Positions 26,201-33,542 of a stretch of DNA of 64,000 nucleotides are shown here, piece after piece. The translations under genes and the position numbers were made by a program. Position 1 is the first letter of the stretch; each line of letters opens with the position of its first letter. This DNA is from Rubinisphaera margarita (GTDB lineage: Bacteria; Planctomycetota; Planctomycetia; Planctomycetales; Planctomycetaceae), in contig NZ_JAKFGB010000021.1 in NCBI RefSeq assembly GCF_022267515.1, positions 248,001-312,000 of the forward strand. The letters run 5' to 3'. Under the pieces are notes generated by a model. It was not told the DNA's origin. It did no database searches and worked only from the letters and a program-made list of their open reading frames with translations.

Positions 26201-26781
26201 CAGCCATCGATCCAGCGCCGGTAGCCGTTGCTGTTGCCGTGAACGTCAATGTTGCCGAAGCGGGAGTAGAGGGTGTGCGTTTCTTCGGCCTGTCCATCGC
26301 CATTGGTATCGGTGACGCGAAAAATGGAGGGAATGCCGTACACGAGTGCTTCGCTACCGTCTCCTAATGGCGTGTGGCCAATCGGGATGTTTAGCCCGGT
26401 GGCAAAATGGGTAATGCCGGTGGCCTTGCCGTTTTCATCGATGCCCGTGACCACCGTCAGCCGGTCCCGAGGGGGATGCTCTCCCTGTCCCTTGAATCGG
26501 GTCCGGGGCTCCACGCCTTCACTGGTGGCGGGGTAGGGATATTCAATCGAATGCGTTACCCAGAGCCGTCCGCGGGCATCGAATGCCAGATTCATCGGCT
26601 GGCCAATGTCGGGGTCGCTGAGAACGAGCTGGATCTTGAAGCCGGGAGGCAGATGAAACTTCGCCTGCTGTTCCGCCGGCGTGAGGTCCGGTCCGGGCAC
26701 GACGGCCTGTGCAAAAGCGGACGTCTGCATCAGAAGCAGGACGCTCAGGGGGCGAAACAGTGGGCATCGGCGATTGGACAT
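23263..26781 (-). CDS. PVC-type heme-binding CxxCH protein (propeller, HEAT, cytochrome c)
   Basis: This 1172-residue secreted protein has a signal peptide (residues 1-25, SVLLLMQTSAFAQAV). An N-terminal six-bladed propeller related to sorbosone/glucose dehydrogenases follows (HLPPGFKIQLVLSDPDIGQP, LAFDARGRLWVTHSIEYPYP, FRPVDLTVGPDGALYIADFY). Next comes a helical HEAT-like region (about 420-660), and a C-terminal cytochrome c domain with CGNCH near residue 1052 (LFRKHCGNCHRIGPSGPIVG). Met near the end (SLMPANFAQTL) is a plausible distal heme ligand. The order matches the family described as membrane-bound dehydrogenase, Pirellula/Verrucomicrobium type. The likely role is periplasmic oxidation of an unknown, perhaps carbohydrate, substrate. 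It is divergent from tetR. Confidence 0.93.
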   Translation of the reverse strand: MSNRRCPLFRPLSVLLLMQTSAFAQAVVPGPDLTPAEQQAKFHLPPGFKIQLVLSDPDIGQPMNLAFDARGRLWVTHSIEYPYPATSEGVEPRTRFKGQGEHPPRDRLTVVTGIDENGKATGITHFATGLNIPIGHTPLGDGSEALVYGIPSIFRVTDTNGDGQAEETHTLYSRFGNIDVHGNSNGYRRWIDGWIYGCHGFANHSEITDGEGRTTILDSGNTYRFREDGSRFEQFTWGQVNPFGLTFDPWGNLYSSDCHSMPIYMLLRGARYPHFGSKPDALGFGPTMIDHGHGSTGICGPAYYAADHFPADFRDNIFICNPVTSRIHRDRLVQRGSTYQCETQDDFVTCDDLLFRPVDLTVGPDGALYIADFYNAVIGHYEAPLDHPRRNRQLGRVWRVVWKGEDGAVEAPRLPDLATLPVEELAQQLGNANLQSRTLATNLLVDHFPETAPDAVRSLMEAAEQSEVRAHGMWVLERLASLSPADITRLARDSSPLVRTHVMKLLAERSELSAPCRQLLHEAMSDPNAFVVRSAADALGRHPQAENIRPLLECWQTTPEFDTHLIHTCRLSLRIHLRNSAIVTKVLAESWSVDLQPKLIEIAASTEDANSIPILLTMVDPTSTPAETLNRAAEQIARSGSAEQLQTFISLAPDWFPDDADRQLQLLSSICLGLEQNGVALATQSALKHWYTRLAPRRLEAVIGHPGDWTELPIDGQSKSSSPFGVRSRRSTDDRMAPFWDSISGGEQLTGVLRSPRFALPETFSFWLCGHNGRPGTNPDPVNHVRLVLAETGEEIARQLPLRNDTARLYSWTLPEHVGQPVYFEIVDGFAAPAFAWLAAGRFDPPLINVPPPGFHEEALRLIELSGALRVTSVSGQILEIASAKQQALDVRSAALNAAVSILEPADSLALLQKLTSDASEPAELRSIAAAELGAIDLPTARQSLVAALTVAPARLQGEFAASLCQNPAGIRALLEVIAAGKASAQLLRTPAIADIISSSGSAVERERVAELTMNLVPADEQMAEVINRQRAEYQTATVSLQHGQELFRKHCGNCHRIGPSGPIVGPQLDGVGKRGLDRLLEDVLDPNRNVDAAFRTSVIVTTEGKLYTGLERRREGRIVIISDSQGKEIRIPEDNIDDSRKTALSLMPANFAQTLKAEELNDLIAYLLSLK

Positions 26782-26948
26782 GGCGAGTGCGGCTGATGAT
26801 CGGAAGGAACCACAGGCAAAGTCTGTGGGGAGTGACCAATACGGCGCGATCTACCATCGTCTCCGGGCTTCCGTTTGTCCAGAGAGTGCTGATTGGAGTG
26901 GGAGGCAGAAATCGCTATTGATCCAATCCGGGACAGAGTCTATCATCT

Positions 26949-26970
26949 GTTTCATACAGTTGTTTGAAAC
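26949..26970. promoter_or_regulatory. Inverted repeat upstream of tetR, candidate operator
   Basis: GTTTCA (26949-26954) and TGAAAC (26965-26970) form a perfect 6-bp inverted repeat with a 10-bp spacer, 29 bp before the TetR start and inside the 217-bp divergent region. Position and symmetry fit a TetR-family operator, but no binding is shown. Confidence 0.35.
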
Positions 26971-26998
26971 GCGTGTATTGTTTGCAAAGCTCGCTCAT

Positions 26999-27667
26999 AT
27001 GCCGACTTCCGATGAATCAACCCGGGTTCGACTGCTCGACGCCGCCGGAGCCGTTTTTGCCGACCGCGGCTTCGACAAGGCCACGGTTCGCGAAATCTGT
27101 ACCCGGGCCGATGTGAATCTGGCCGCCGTGAACTATCACTTTGGTGACAAAGCCCGTCTCTACGTTGAGACGCTCCTGCATGCTCACGAGGTGGTGTTCG
27201 ATCAGGTTCCCCTTCCCGAATGGGTCGAAGACACGCCGCCTCAGAAGAAGCTGGCCGACTTTATTGAAACGATGCTCCAGCGGATGTTGCTGGCCAGATC
27301 TCTTCCGTGGCAGGCCCGCCTGATGATGCGGGAATTTGTCGCGCCGACGACGGACTGTCGGGAACTGGTCGAGACGTACATCGAGCCGCACAACACGTTG
27401 CTGATGGACATCATTGGAGAAATGGTCCCCGCGGAAACGCCGCAGTACAGCCGGTTTCAAATCGCTTTCAGCGTTGTCGGCCAGTGCATGTTCTACAAGA
27501 TGAACTCCGCACTGATGCAGGCAATCGTTTCGGAAGAAGAGATCGCGGAGCACTTTGGGCCGGCCATACTGGCGCGGCACATCACGGCGTTCTCGCTGGC
27601 GGCACTCGGCCAGACGGATCATTTTCAGAATTATCTTCAGACTCTCTCGGAAGAGATCTCGGCATGA
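26999..27667 (+). CDS. TetR/AcrR-family transcriptional regulator, CerR-like
   Basis: This 222-residue regulator has an N-terminal TetR helix-turn-helix (residues 8-55): TRVRLLDAAGAVFADRGFDK, TVREICTRADVNLAAVNYHF and GDKARLYVETLLHAHEV. The longer C-terminal ligand/dimer domain (QARLMMREFVAPTTDCRELV, AFSVVGQCMFYKMNSALMQ) resembles the DUF1956/CerR type. The open frame extends back to 26681, but the ATG at 26999 begins the canonical arm and follows an AT-rich promoter-like stretch. Its TGA overlaps the ATG of the adaptor gene (ATGA), so it heads a tetR-MFP-RND operon and probably represses it and itself. The inducer is unknown. Confidence 0.92.
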   Translation: MPTSDESTRVRLLDAAGAVFADRGFDKATVREICTRADVNLAAVNYHFGDKARLYVETLLHAHEVVFDQVPLPEWVEDTPPQKKLADFIETMLQRMLLARSLPWQARLMMREFVAPTTDCRELVETYIEPHNTLLMDIIGEMVPAETPQYSRFQIAFSVVGQCMFYKMNSALMQAIVSEEEIAEHFGPAILARHITAFSLAALGQTDHFQNYLQTLSEEISA

Positions 27668-29067
27668 CATCGTTGCGAAAATCACTTCAGGAAGTTCTCC
27701 GGTTTGCGCTGCCATTCGTGATTCTGGGAATCGGGGTTGTCGGATTCGCGGCTCTGCAGAGTCAGCGTGAACAGCCGGTTTCTGTTCCCGTCGAAACATC
27801 GCGGCCGCTCGTCGACACGGTTCCCGTGCAGGTAGCCAGTGAGGGGCTCGACGTCGATCTGAACGGCATGGTGGTTCCGTTCCGCGAAATTCAGCTGTCA
27901 GCCGAAGTGGCCGGTCGCGTCACCCGGAAGTCTCCAGAATGTCGGGCAGGGCATTACGTCCACGCCGGGACGCCGCTGCTCACGATCGATGAACGGAGCT
28001 ATCAACTGGCGGTCGAGCGGCTTCAGGAGGAACTGGCTCAGGCAGAAAATTCGCTCGTCGAGCTCGATGTGAAAATCGCCAATTTCGATGCCTCGATTTC
28101 GCTGTTGGAAGAAGACGTTCAGCTCAAGCAGGATGAACTTCAACGTGCCCGTCAGGTCCACTCTCGTGGAGGTTTGAATGAGAGCGAACTTAATGATTTC
28201 CGTGCCAACGAACTGGCGACTCGGAACACGCTGGTGTCCATGCAGAACGAGAAGCGGATTTCAGAAGCGAGCCGGGAACGACTGAGTAACGCCCGGGATC
28301 TCGCCCAGGCAAAACTCCGGGAAGCGGAGCTTGATCTGGAGAAGGCTCAGATTGTCGCACCGATCGATGGCGTCATTGTTTCGGAAGACGTCGAAGAGGG
28401 AAACTTCGTCGCAGCGGGGACAAAGCTCGTCACCATCGACGATACTTCGGCGGCCGAAGTCCGAACAACGCTTCGCATGGAGGAGCTCAATTGGATTCTG
28501 CGGCACGACGCGAGTCTGGGTCACCTGCAGGAAGGCGGACAGCAGAATGATTATCAGTTGCCTCAGGTTCCGGCCACGATCTCATATCGCCTGGGAACGC
28601 AGACCTATCAATGGCAGGGCTTTCTGTCACGGTATGAAGGGATTGGTCTGAACGAACAAACCCGCACCGTGCCGGTTCGTCTCCTCGTGCCCGAGCCTCA
28701 GAATGTACAACGCGTATCGTCGGCTCGAGTCGGCGGACCCCGAGCTCTGGTTCGCGGAATGTTCGTCGATGTCACACTCCATGTGCAGCCGAATGTCGGC
28801 TTTCTTGAGATTCCCGAACGAGCCGTGCATCCGGGCAACAAGGTCTGGGTGGTTCGCAATCAGCTTCTGCAGGAGATCGAACTGACCCGGGTCAACTTCG
28901 AAGAGGGGAAACTGCTTGTCCCCGATGGAGAAACCGATCTCCGCGCCGGCGATTCCGTTGTTGTTTCCCCTCTGCTGGCGGCTCGCGAAGGGTTGTCGGT
29001 TCAGAGCAGGGACTCGGGATCGTCTGTGGCCGATAACGGTTCTTCCGAGGAAGGATCGCGGAACTGA
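27664..29067 (+). CDS. RND efflux periplasmic adaptor (membrane fusion protein)
   Basis: This 467-residue adaptor links the inner-membrane RND pump to an outer-membrane channel. The N-terminal hydrophobic segment (about residues 13-33, FALPFVILGIGVVGFAAL) has no lipobox. The first lipoyl half (REIQLSAEVAGRVTRKSPEC) is followed by a long coiled-coil hairpin (about 110-215) and the second lipoyl half (AQIVAPIDGVIVSEDVEEGN). The beta-barrel domain follows, and the C-terminal part carries FLEIPERAVHPGNKVWVV. The ATG at 27664 overlaps the tetR stop, and its own stop overlaps the pump start by one base, showing tight coupling. No outer-membrane factor gene lies in the window. Confidence 0.94.
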   Translation: MTSLRKSLQEVLRFALPFVILGIGVVGFAALQSQREQPVSVPVETSRPLVDTVPVQVASEGLDVDLNGMVVPFREIQLSAEVAGRVTRKSPECRAGHYVHAGTPLLTIDERSYQLAVERLQEELAQAENSLVELDVKIANFDASISLLEEDVQLKQDELQRARQVHSRGGLNESELNDFRANELATRNTLVSMQNEKRISEASRERLSNARDLAQAKLREAELDLEKAQIVAPIDGVIVSEDVEEGNFVAAGTKLVTIDDTSAAEVRTTLRMEELNWILRHDASLGHLQEGGQQNDYQLPQVPATISYRLGTQTYQWQGFLSRYEGIGLNEQTRTVPVRLLVPEPQNVQRVSSARVGGPRALVRGMFVDVTLHVQPNVGFLEIPERAVHPGNKVWVVRNQLLQEIELTRVNFEEGKLLVPDGETDLRAGDSVVVSPLLAAREGLSVQSRDSGSSVADNGSSEEGSRN

Positions 29068-32000
29068 TGAATGGCTTAATTCGCGGCGCAATTCACAATA
29101 CGCCGGCGATGAATACGCTAATGGTCGCCATTCTCGTGGCGGGACTGTTCAGTCTGTTCAATCTCCGTCGCGAAGTCTTTCCAGAATTTGAGCTGGAAAC
29201 GATCCTGATTTCTGTCCCCTATCCGGGGGCCAGTCCCGACGAGGTCGAGACCGGAATCTGCGAGAAGATCGAAGAGTCCGTGCGGTCCATCGACGGCATC
29301 AAGAAGGTCACGTCGGTCGCCAAGGAAGGTTCGGGTTCGGTGATACTCGAACTCAATACCGGCACCAATTCGCAGAAAATCCTGAACGAGGTTCGGTCTG
29401 AAGTCGACCGAATCACGAGCTTTCCCGAACTCGCCGAGGACGCTGAGGTCAAGCAGGTGGTGACCCGTCAGCCGGCGATCACGGTCGGCGTAATCGGACC
29501 CGACCTCGACAGCGTCGAGGCGGAACTGCAGCTCCGCGAAGTCGCCGAACAGGTTCGCAACGATCTCATTCGACTCCCGGCAGTCTCTCAGGCCGATATT
29601 TCCGGGGCGAAAGATTATCAGATCGATATCGAGATCAGCGAAGAGACACTCCGCCGCTATGGGTTATCGCTGAAGCGCGTCGCGGAGATCGTGCGGAAGG
29701 AGAACCTCGAGCTTCCCGCTGGTACGATTCGGACGGAATCTCAGGAGATTCTCGTTAAGGGCAAGAACAAGCGGACCATCGGCGAAGAGATTGCCCGCAT
29801 TCCGCTTGTAACACTCCCGGACGGAACTGTGCTGACGATCGACGATCTGGGCGACGTCCGAGATGAGTTCGCGGACTCGACCGTTTCGACCGTAATCGAC
29901 GGGCAGCCGGGCATCGCCATTTCAGTCACGCGCTCGTCCACAGAAGACCTGCTCAAGATGACCGATGCGGTTCACGAGTATCTCACGACGCATCAGATGC
30001 CGTCCGGCTATCGGCTGATCTACTGGGGAGATCGATCGGTCGAGGTTCGCGATCGTCTCGATCTTCTTGCCGAAAACGGAATGCAGGGGTTGCTGCTCGT
30101 ACTGATCTTCCTCTCACTCTTTCTGAATCTTCGCCTCGCCTGGTGGGTGTCGCTGGGGATTCCGATCTCCATTCTCGGAGCATGCGGGGCACTCTACCTC
30201 GGTGGAGAAACACTCAACATGTTGTCGAGCTTCACGTTCGTGATGGCTCTCGGAATTGTCGTCGATGATGCGATTGTCGTCGGCGAAAACGTGCATGCGC
30301 ACCGGCTGATGGGGAAGTCGCCGCTGCAGGCAGCGATTGACGGGACGGTCGAAGTGGCGCCCTCGGTCGCCGCTTCCGTCAGCACGACCATCATTGCGTT
30401 TCTACCGCTGTTGTTTGTGACTGGAGTGATGGGAAAGTTCGTGGCGGTGATGCCGATCGGAATGATCGCGATCCTGCTCTTCTCGCTCTTTGAGTCGTTG
30501 TTCATTCTCTCCTGTCACCTGGCTCATGAAGCGGATGAAACGCTGCCGCAGAGTTACCCGGCCAAAGCGAGACGTTTCCGCGAGAAGCTTCCCCGTGGCA
30601 CACGATGGACGGTCGGAACCTGCCTGCTTGTTGCCGGATACATTGCTGAAGTGTTTGCCTATCCCGTGCGGCAACTGAACCGGGTGGTCAATTACCTCAA
30701 CGGCGGCACACAGTTCGTCATGGACAAGTTCGTGAATGGCTTTTATCTGCCGATGCTGAATCTGTCCCTTTCCAATACGCTTTCGACGGCCTGCGTCGCG
30801 GTGACGCTGCTGATGCTGACAGCTGGTCTGGTCGCTGGTGGCTTTGTCCCGTTTATTGTGTTTCCGAAGACCGACAGCAACACCATCGAAGCCACGATCA
30901 CCTATCCGGACGGAACTCCGGTGTCGATGACGCACAAGGGAACCGCTCAACTCGAAGCGGGCATCCGAGAAGTCAATGAACAGCTGGAGCAGGAGGGGCA
31001 GCCCGTCGTGGAGCTGATTCGTCGATCCGTCGGCTTCGCCACGATGCAGAATGGGCCTGCGATGAGCTCGGAGAACTCAGGCAGCCATCTGGGACTGGTG
31101 ACCGTTGAACTGAAAGATGTCTCGGAGCGGGAGTTGAACTCTCAACAGATTCTGGCGGCCTGGCGGAAGGCGGCGGGTGAATTCCCCGGCGTCGAGAACC
31201 TCTCCTTTGGAGACGGAGAAATGGGGCCTGCTGGAACCCCGATCGAGTTCAAGTTGCTGGCCCAGGGGGAAGACTTTGATGATCTGCAGATGGCTGTCGA
31301 GCAAACCAAGGCTCGACTGGCCGAGTTTCCCGGCGTCTTCGATATTCAGGACGATTCCTCCGCCGGCAAGTGGGAGTTCCAACTGCAGGTCAAAGACTCC
31401 GCCGTGGCGACTGGCATCAATCTGGAGCAACTGGCCGAAACAGTGCGGGCATCTTACTACGGTGAAGAAGTGATGCGTCTTCAGCGGGGTCGTCATGAGG
31501 TCAAGCTGATGGTCCGATTCCCGGAAGGGGATCGTCATTCTCTGGCCGAGTTTGATCAGATCCGCGTTCGCACCGACGACGGCGTTGAGTATCCACTGAC
31601 AGAACTGGCCGAGGTGCAGGTTTCCCGGAGTTATTCGGAGATCAACCGCGTTGATCAGATGCGGTCCATCACCATCTCGGCCGATCTCGATGAGACCCGA
31701 GCGAATGCCAGTCAGATTGTTGGTGTGCTCCGGCAGAATTTCATGCCCGGACTTCTCGAGCAGTACCCGGACGTCGATGTTCTCTGGGAAGGACAACAGC
31801 AGCAGACAACCGAATCGGTCCAAAGCCTGCTGCTGGGACTGGCCGTGGCGCTGCTGGCCATGTTCGTCCTGCTGACGTTCCAGTTCACGTCCTACGTGCA
31901 GCCGATCGTGATCATGGGAATCATTCCGTTCGGCGTCGTGGGAGCGGTCGTCGGGCACGCCGTCATGGGGCTGCCGATTACGCTGTTCAGCCTGTTTGGT

Positions 32001-32333
32001 CTGGTCACGCTCACCGGAATTGTGGTTAATGACTCGATCGTGCTGATTGACTTCATCAATCATCGCGTGAATGACGGGATGCCGCTTCGCGAAGCGCTGG
32101 TCGACGCGGGCCGCCGCCGTTTACGGCCAATCCTGCTCACATCAGTCACGACGGTTGCCGGTTTGTTTCCACTGATTCTGGAAACCTCGTTTCAGGCACA
32201 GATTCTGATCCCGATGGCCGTCAGCATCTGTTTCGGCTTGATCGTCTCGACGCTGCTGATCCTGTTGCTCGTGCCGACGTTCTACTACGCCATCGCCCAG
32301 GTAACGCGTCCCGAAGTGGTCACGGCTTCATAA
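29067..32333 (+). CDS. RND efflux transporter permease subunit (AcrB/HAE1-like)
   Basis: This 1088-residue proton-driven inner-membrane pump has two homologous halves. Each has one N-terminal helix, a large periplasmic porter/docking domain and six-helix bundles. The N-terminal FNLRREVFPEFE and SVPYPGASPDEVE are characteristic. The intramembrane proton-relay pair is present in LGIVVDDAIVVGENVHAHRL (TM4), and the second half has TLTGIVVNDSIVLIDFINH and GRRRLRPILLTSVTTVAGLF. The length is slightly above the usual 1030-1050, partly because of an extra hydrophilic loop near residues 485-535 after the first helical bundle. It forms an operon with tetR and the MFP. The substrate class cannot be read from sequence. 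Confidence 0.95.
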   Translation: MNGLIRGAIHNTPAMNTLMVAILVAGLFSLFNLRREVFPEFELETILISVPYPGASPDEVETGICEKIEESVRSIDGIKKVTSVAKEGSGSVILELNTGTNSQKILNEVRSEVDRITSFPELAEDAEVKQVVTRQPAITVGVIGPDLDSVEAELQLREVAEQVRNDLIRLPAVSQADISGAKDYQIDIEISEETLRRYGLSLKRVAEIVRKENLELPAGTIRTESQEILVKGKNKRTIGEEIARIPLVTLPDGTVLTIDDLGDVRDEFADSTVSTVIDGQPGIAISVTRSSTEDLLKMTDAVHEYLTTHQMPSGYRLIYWGDRSVEVRDRLDLLAENGMQGLLLVLIFLSLFLNLRLAWWVSLGIPISILGACGALYLGGETLNMLSSFTFVMALGIVVDDAIVVGENVHAHRLMGKSPLQAAIDGTVEVAPSVAASVSTTIIAFLPLLFVTGVMGKFVAVMPIGMIAILLFSLFESLFILSCHLAHEADETLPQSYPAKARRFREKLPRGTRWTVGTCLLVAGYIAEVFAYPVRQLNRVVNYLNGGTQFVMDKFVNGFYLPMLNLSLSNTLSTACVAVTLLMLTAGLVAGGFVPFIVFPKTDSNTIEATITYPDGTPVSMTHKGTAQLEAGIREVNEQLEQEGQPVVELIRRSVGFATMQNGPAMSSENSGSHLGLVTVELKDVSERELNSQQILAAWRKAAGEFPGVENLSFGDGEMGPAGTPIEFKLLAQGEDFDDLQMAVEQTKARLAEFPGVFDIQDDSSAGKWEFQLQVKDSAVATGINLEQLAETVRASYYGEEVMRLQRGRHEVKLMVRFPEGDRHSLAEFDQIRVRTDDGVEYPLTELAEVQVSRSYSEINRVDQMRSITISADLDETRANASQIVGVLRQNFMPGLLEQYPDVDVLWEGQQQQTTESVQSLLLGLAVALLAMFVLLTFQFTSYVQPIVIMGIIPFGVVGAVVGHAVMGLPITLFSLFGLVTLTGIVVNDSIVLIDFINHRVNDGMPLREALVDAGRRRLRPILLTSVTTVAGLFPLILETSFQAQILIPMAVSICFGLIVSTLLILLLVPTFYYAIAQVTRPEVVTAS

Positions 32334-32813
32334 GCTGAACGAGGCTCTCGAGCGTTCATGCCGCTACTGTGGGGCAACGGCGCTACCAGGTTAATCGCAA
32401 TCATGACCCGGGGTGGCCCAATGTTGGGTTCTATGCCCACCCTCGCGTGGACATGCTTGTCGTCGACGCTCCTAAACATTCAGCATCGCATCGCCATAGT
32501 GATAGAACCGGTACTGCTCTCGAATCGGCTCGGCGTAGCTGTGCCGCACGGGTACCAACGTCGGCTTATCATCGACGTTCCACGGTCACACGAAGAAGTG
32601 GAATTTGAGGGGGTCCTGCTTTGGCGGATCTTGGCTAATTCGGCAGCAGTGGGAGGATCATTTGCCAATACTCTTCTGATGTCAGAAAACCGGGCAAAGA
32701 TCCTGCACCGTTCCAAGGCGGATTCTGCATGTGTGATGGCGGATAACACCACAAGGGAAGGCGCCGCCTTTTACTTCAACAGAAAATGCCCTCAGAGGTT
32801 CCCGGGTCGGCTC
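32334..32813. other. 480-bp non-coding gap with possible gene debris
   Basis: No intact gene is supported. Short open frames on both strands lack ribosome sites and family signatures. On the minus strand a 37-codon stretch (32472-32585) looks like a decayed gene end, described separately. No terminator with a T-tract is seen after the RND gene. Confidence 0.5.
32472..32585 (-). pseudogene. Possible decayed gene tail, QueA C-terminus-like
   Basis: Read on the minus strand, this stretch gives a frame ending IREQYRFYHYGDAMLNV and then TAG. The spacing of YRFxxYGDAM resembles my recollection of the C-terminus of QueA (tRNA ribosyltransferase-isomerase). The frame is broken by a TGA at 32586-32588, beyond which the same frame reads DPPKQDPLKFHFFV. 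There is no start codon or ribosome site. It is too short to be functional; it may be a relic or a repeated planctomycete intergenic element. Confidence 0.22.
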
Positions 32814-33428
32814 TTATTCCTCATCCGGATTAAGAATTCCATAGATCCGTTTGACCACTCTCGATTTGACCAGATAAACGGCGTTCGCGCTGACGCCATG
32901 CTCGGCGGCGATGTCGTCGGCGAGGCGGTCTTTGCCGAGATACTCGATCAAAATCTCGATGTCACGATCGGAGAACTGAGAGCGGAGCAGCGCCATTTTT
33001 CGCTCGAACTCTTCGAGTGCTTCCACGGACGGCTCGTCGATCTGATCTTCAAGATTTGCCGCAGCGGCGGCGTTCTCTACGAACGATTCGGAGCACGGCT
33101 CTTCACGGTTCCGTTTGCTCTTCCGGAACAAATCCGCGATTCGCGACCGCGTGACAATCAGCATCCATTTGCGGAATGAGCCGTTCCGTTGCCGATCGAA
33201 GTCTCCGATCGCCTGGAAGATCTTGAACATCACCTCCTGGGTGACATCGTCGGCATCCGCTTCCGAAAGGCCGGAACGCTGGCAGTGGGTCATCAGCCAG
33301 GCACGATATCGGCGTTCAAAGCGGCTCCAGGCCGACTCGCTTCCTTCAGCAAGATCTCCCAGCATGGAGAGAGATGTTGTGAATGTTTCGTCGTTGTCAC
33401 CCTCGGGCTGCGATTTGTAATCGACCAT
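32814..33428 (-). CDS. ECF-like sigma-70 family RNA polymerase sigma factor
   Basis: This 204-residue sigma factor has region 2 at about residues 30-95: FERRYRAWLMTHCQRSGLSE, ADADDVTQEVMFKIFQAIGD, and the -10 contact part GSFRKWMLIVTRSRIADLFR. An acidic linker follows (98-130), then region 4 (about 135-195) with FSDRDIEILIEYLGKDRLAD, DIAAEHGVSANAVYLVKSRV and VKRIYGILN. The HTH order and size fit planctomycete ECF groups that are linked to Ser/Thr kinases rather than to classical anti-sigma factors. It is divergent from a kinase gene with 114 bp between starts, which supports kinase control of the sigma factor. There is no anti-sigma gene beside it. Confidence 0.9.
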   Translation of the reverse strand: MVDYKSQPEGDNDETFTTSLSMLGDLAEGSESAWSRFERRYRAWLMTHCQRSGLSEADADDVTQEVMFKIFQAIGDFDRQRNGSFRKWMLIVTRSRIADLFRKSKRNREEPCSESFVENAAAAANLEDQIDEPSVEALEEFERKMALLRSQFSDRDIEILIEYLGKDRLADDIAAEHGVSANAVYLVKSRVVKRIYGILNPDEE

Positions 33429-33542
33429 ACTGAATATTGTGACAGATGAGAACGGTTATTATGCTGGAAGGGTATTCGGGGATCGGATGAATTCTCGGAG
33501 ACCGAGGCCTCTGATTCGCCTTCGCCACGGAAAGTAGCCGCA

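Noticed and set aside
26681..26998. N-terminal extension of the TetR gene
   Set aside because: The extra 106 codons do not resemble a TetR arm and overlap the start of the divergent cytochrome gene.
32358..33179. Plus-strand 273-codon open frame through the RND-sigma gap
   Set aside because: Its second half is antisense to the sigma gene, and the first half shows no coding character or ribosome-binding site.
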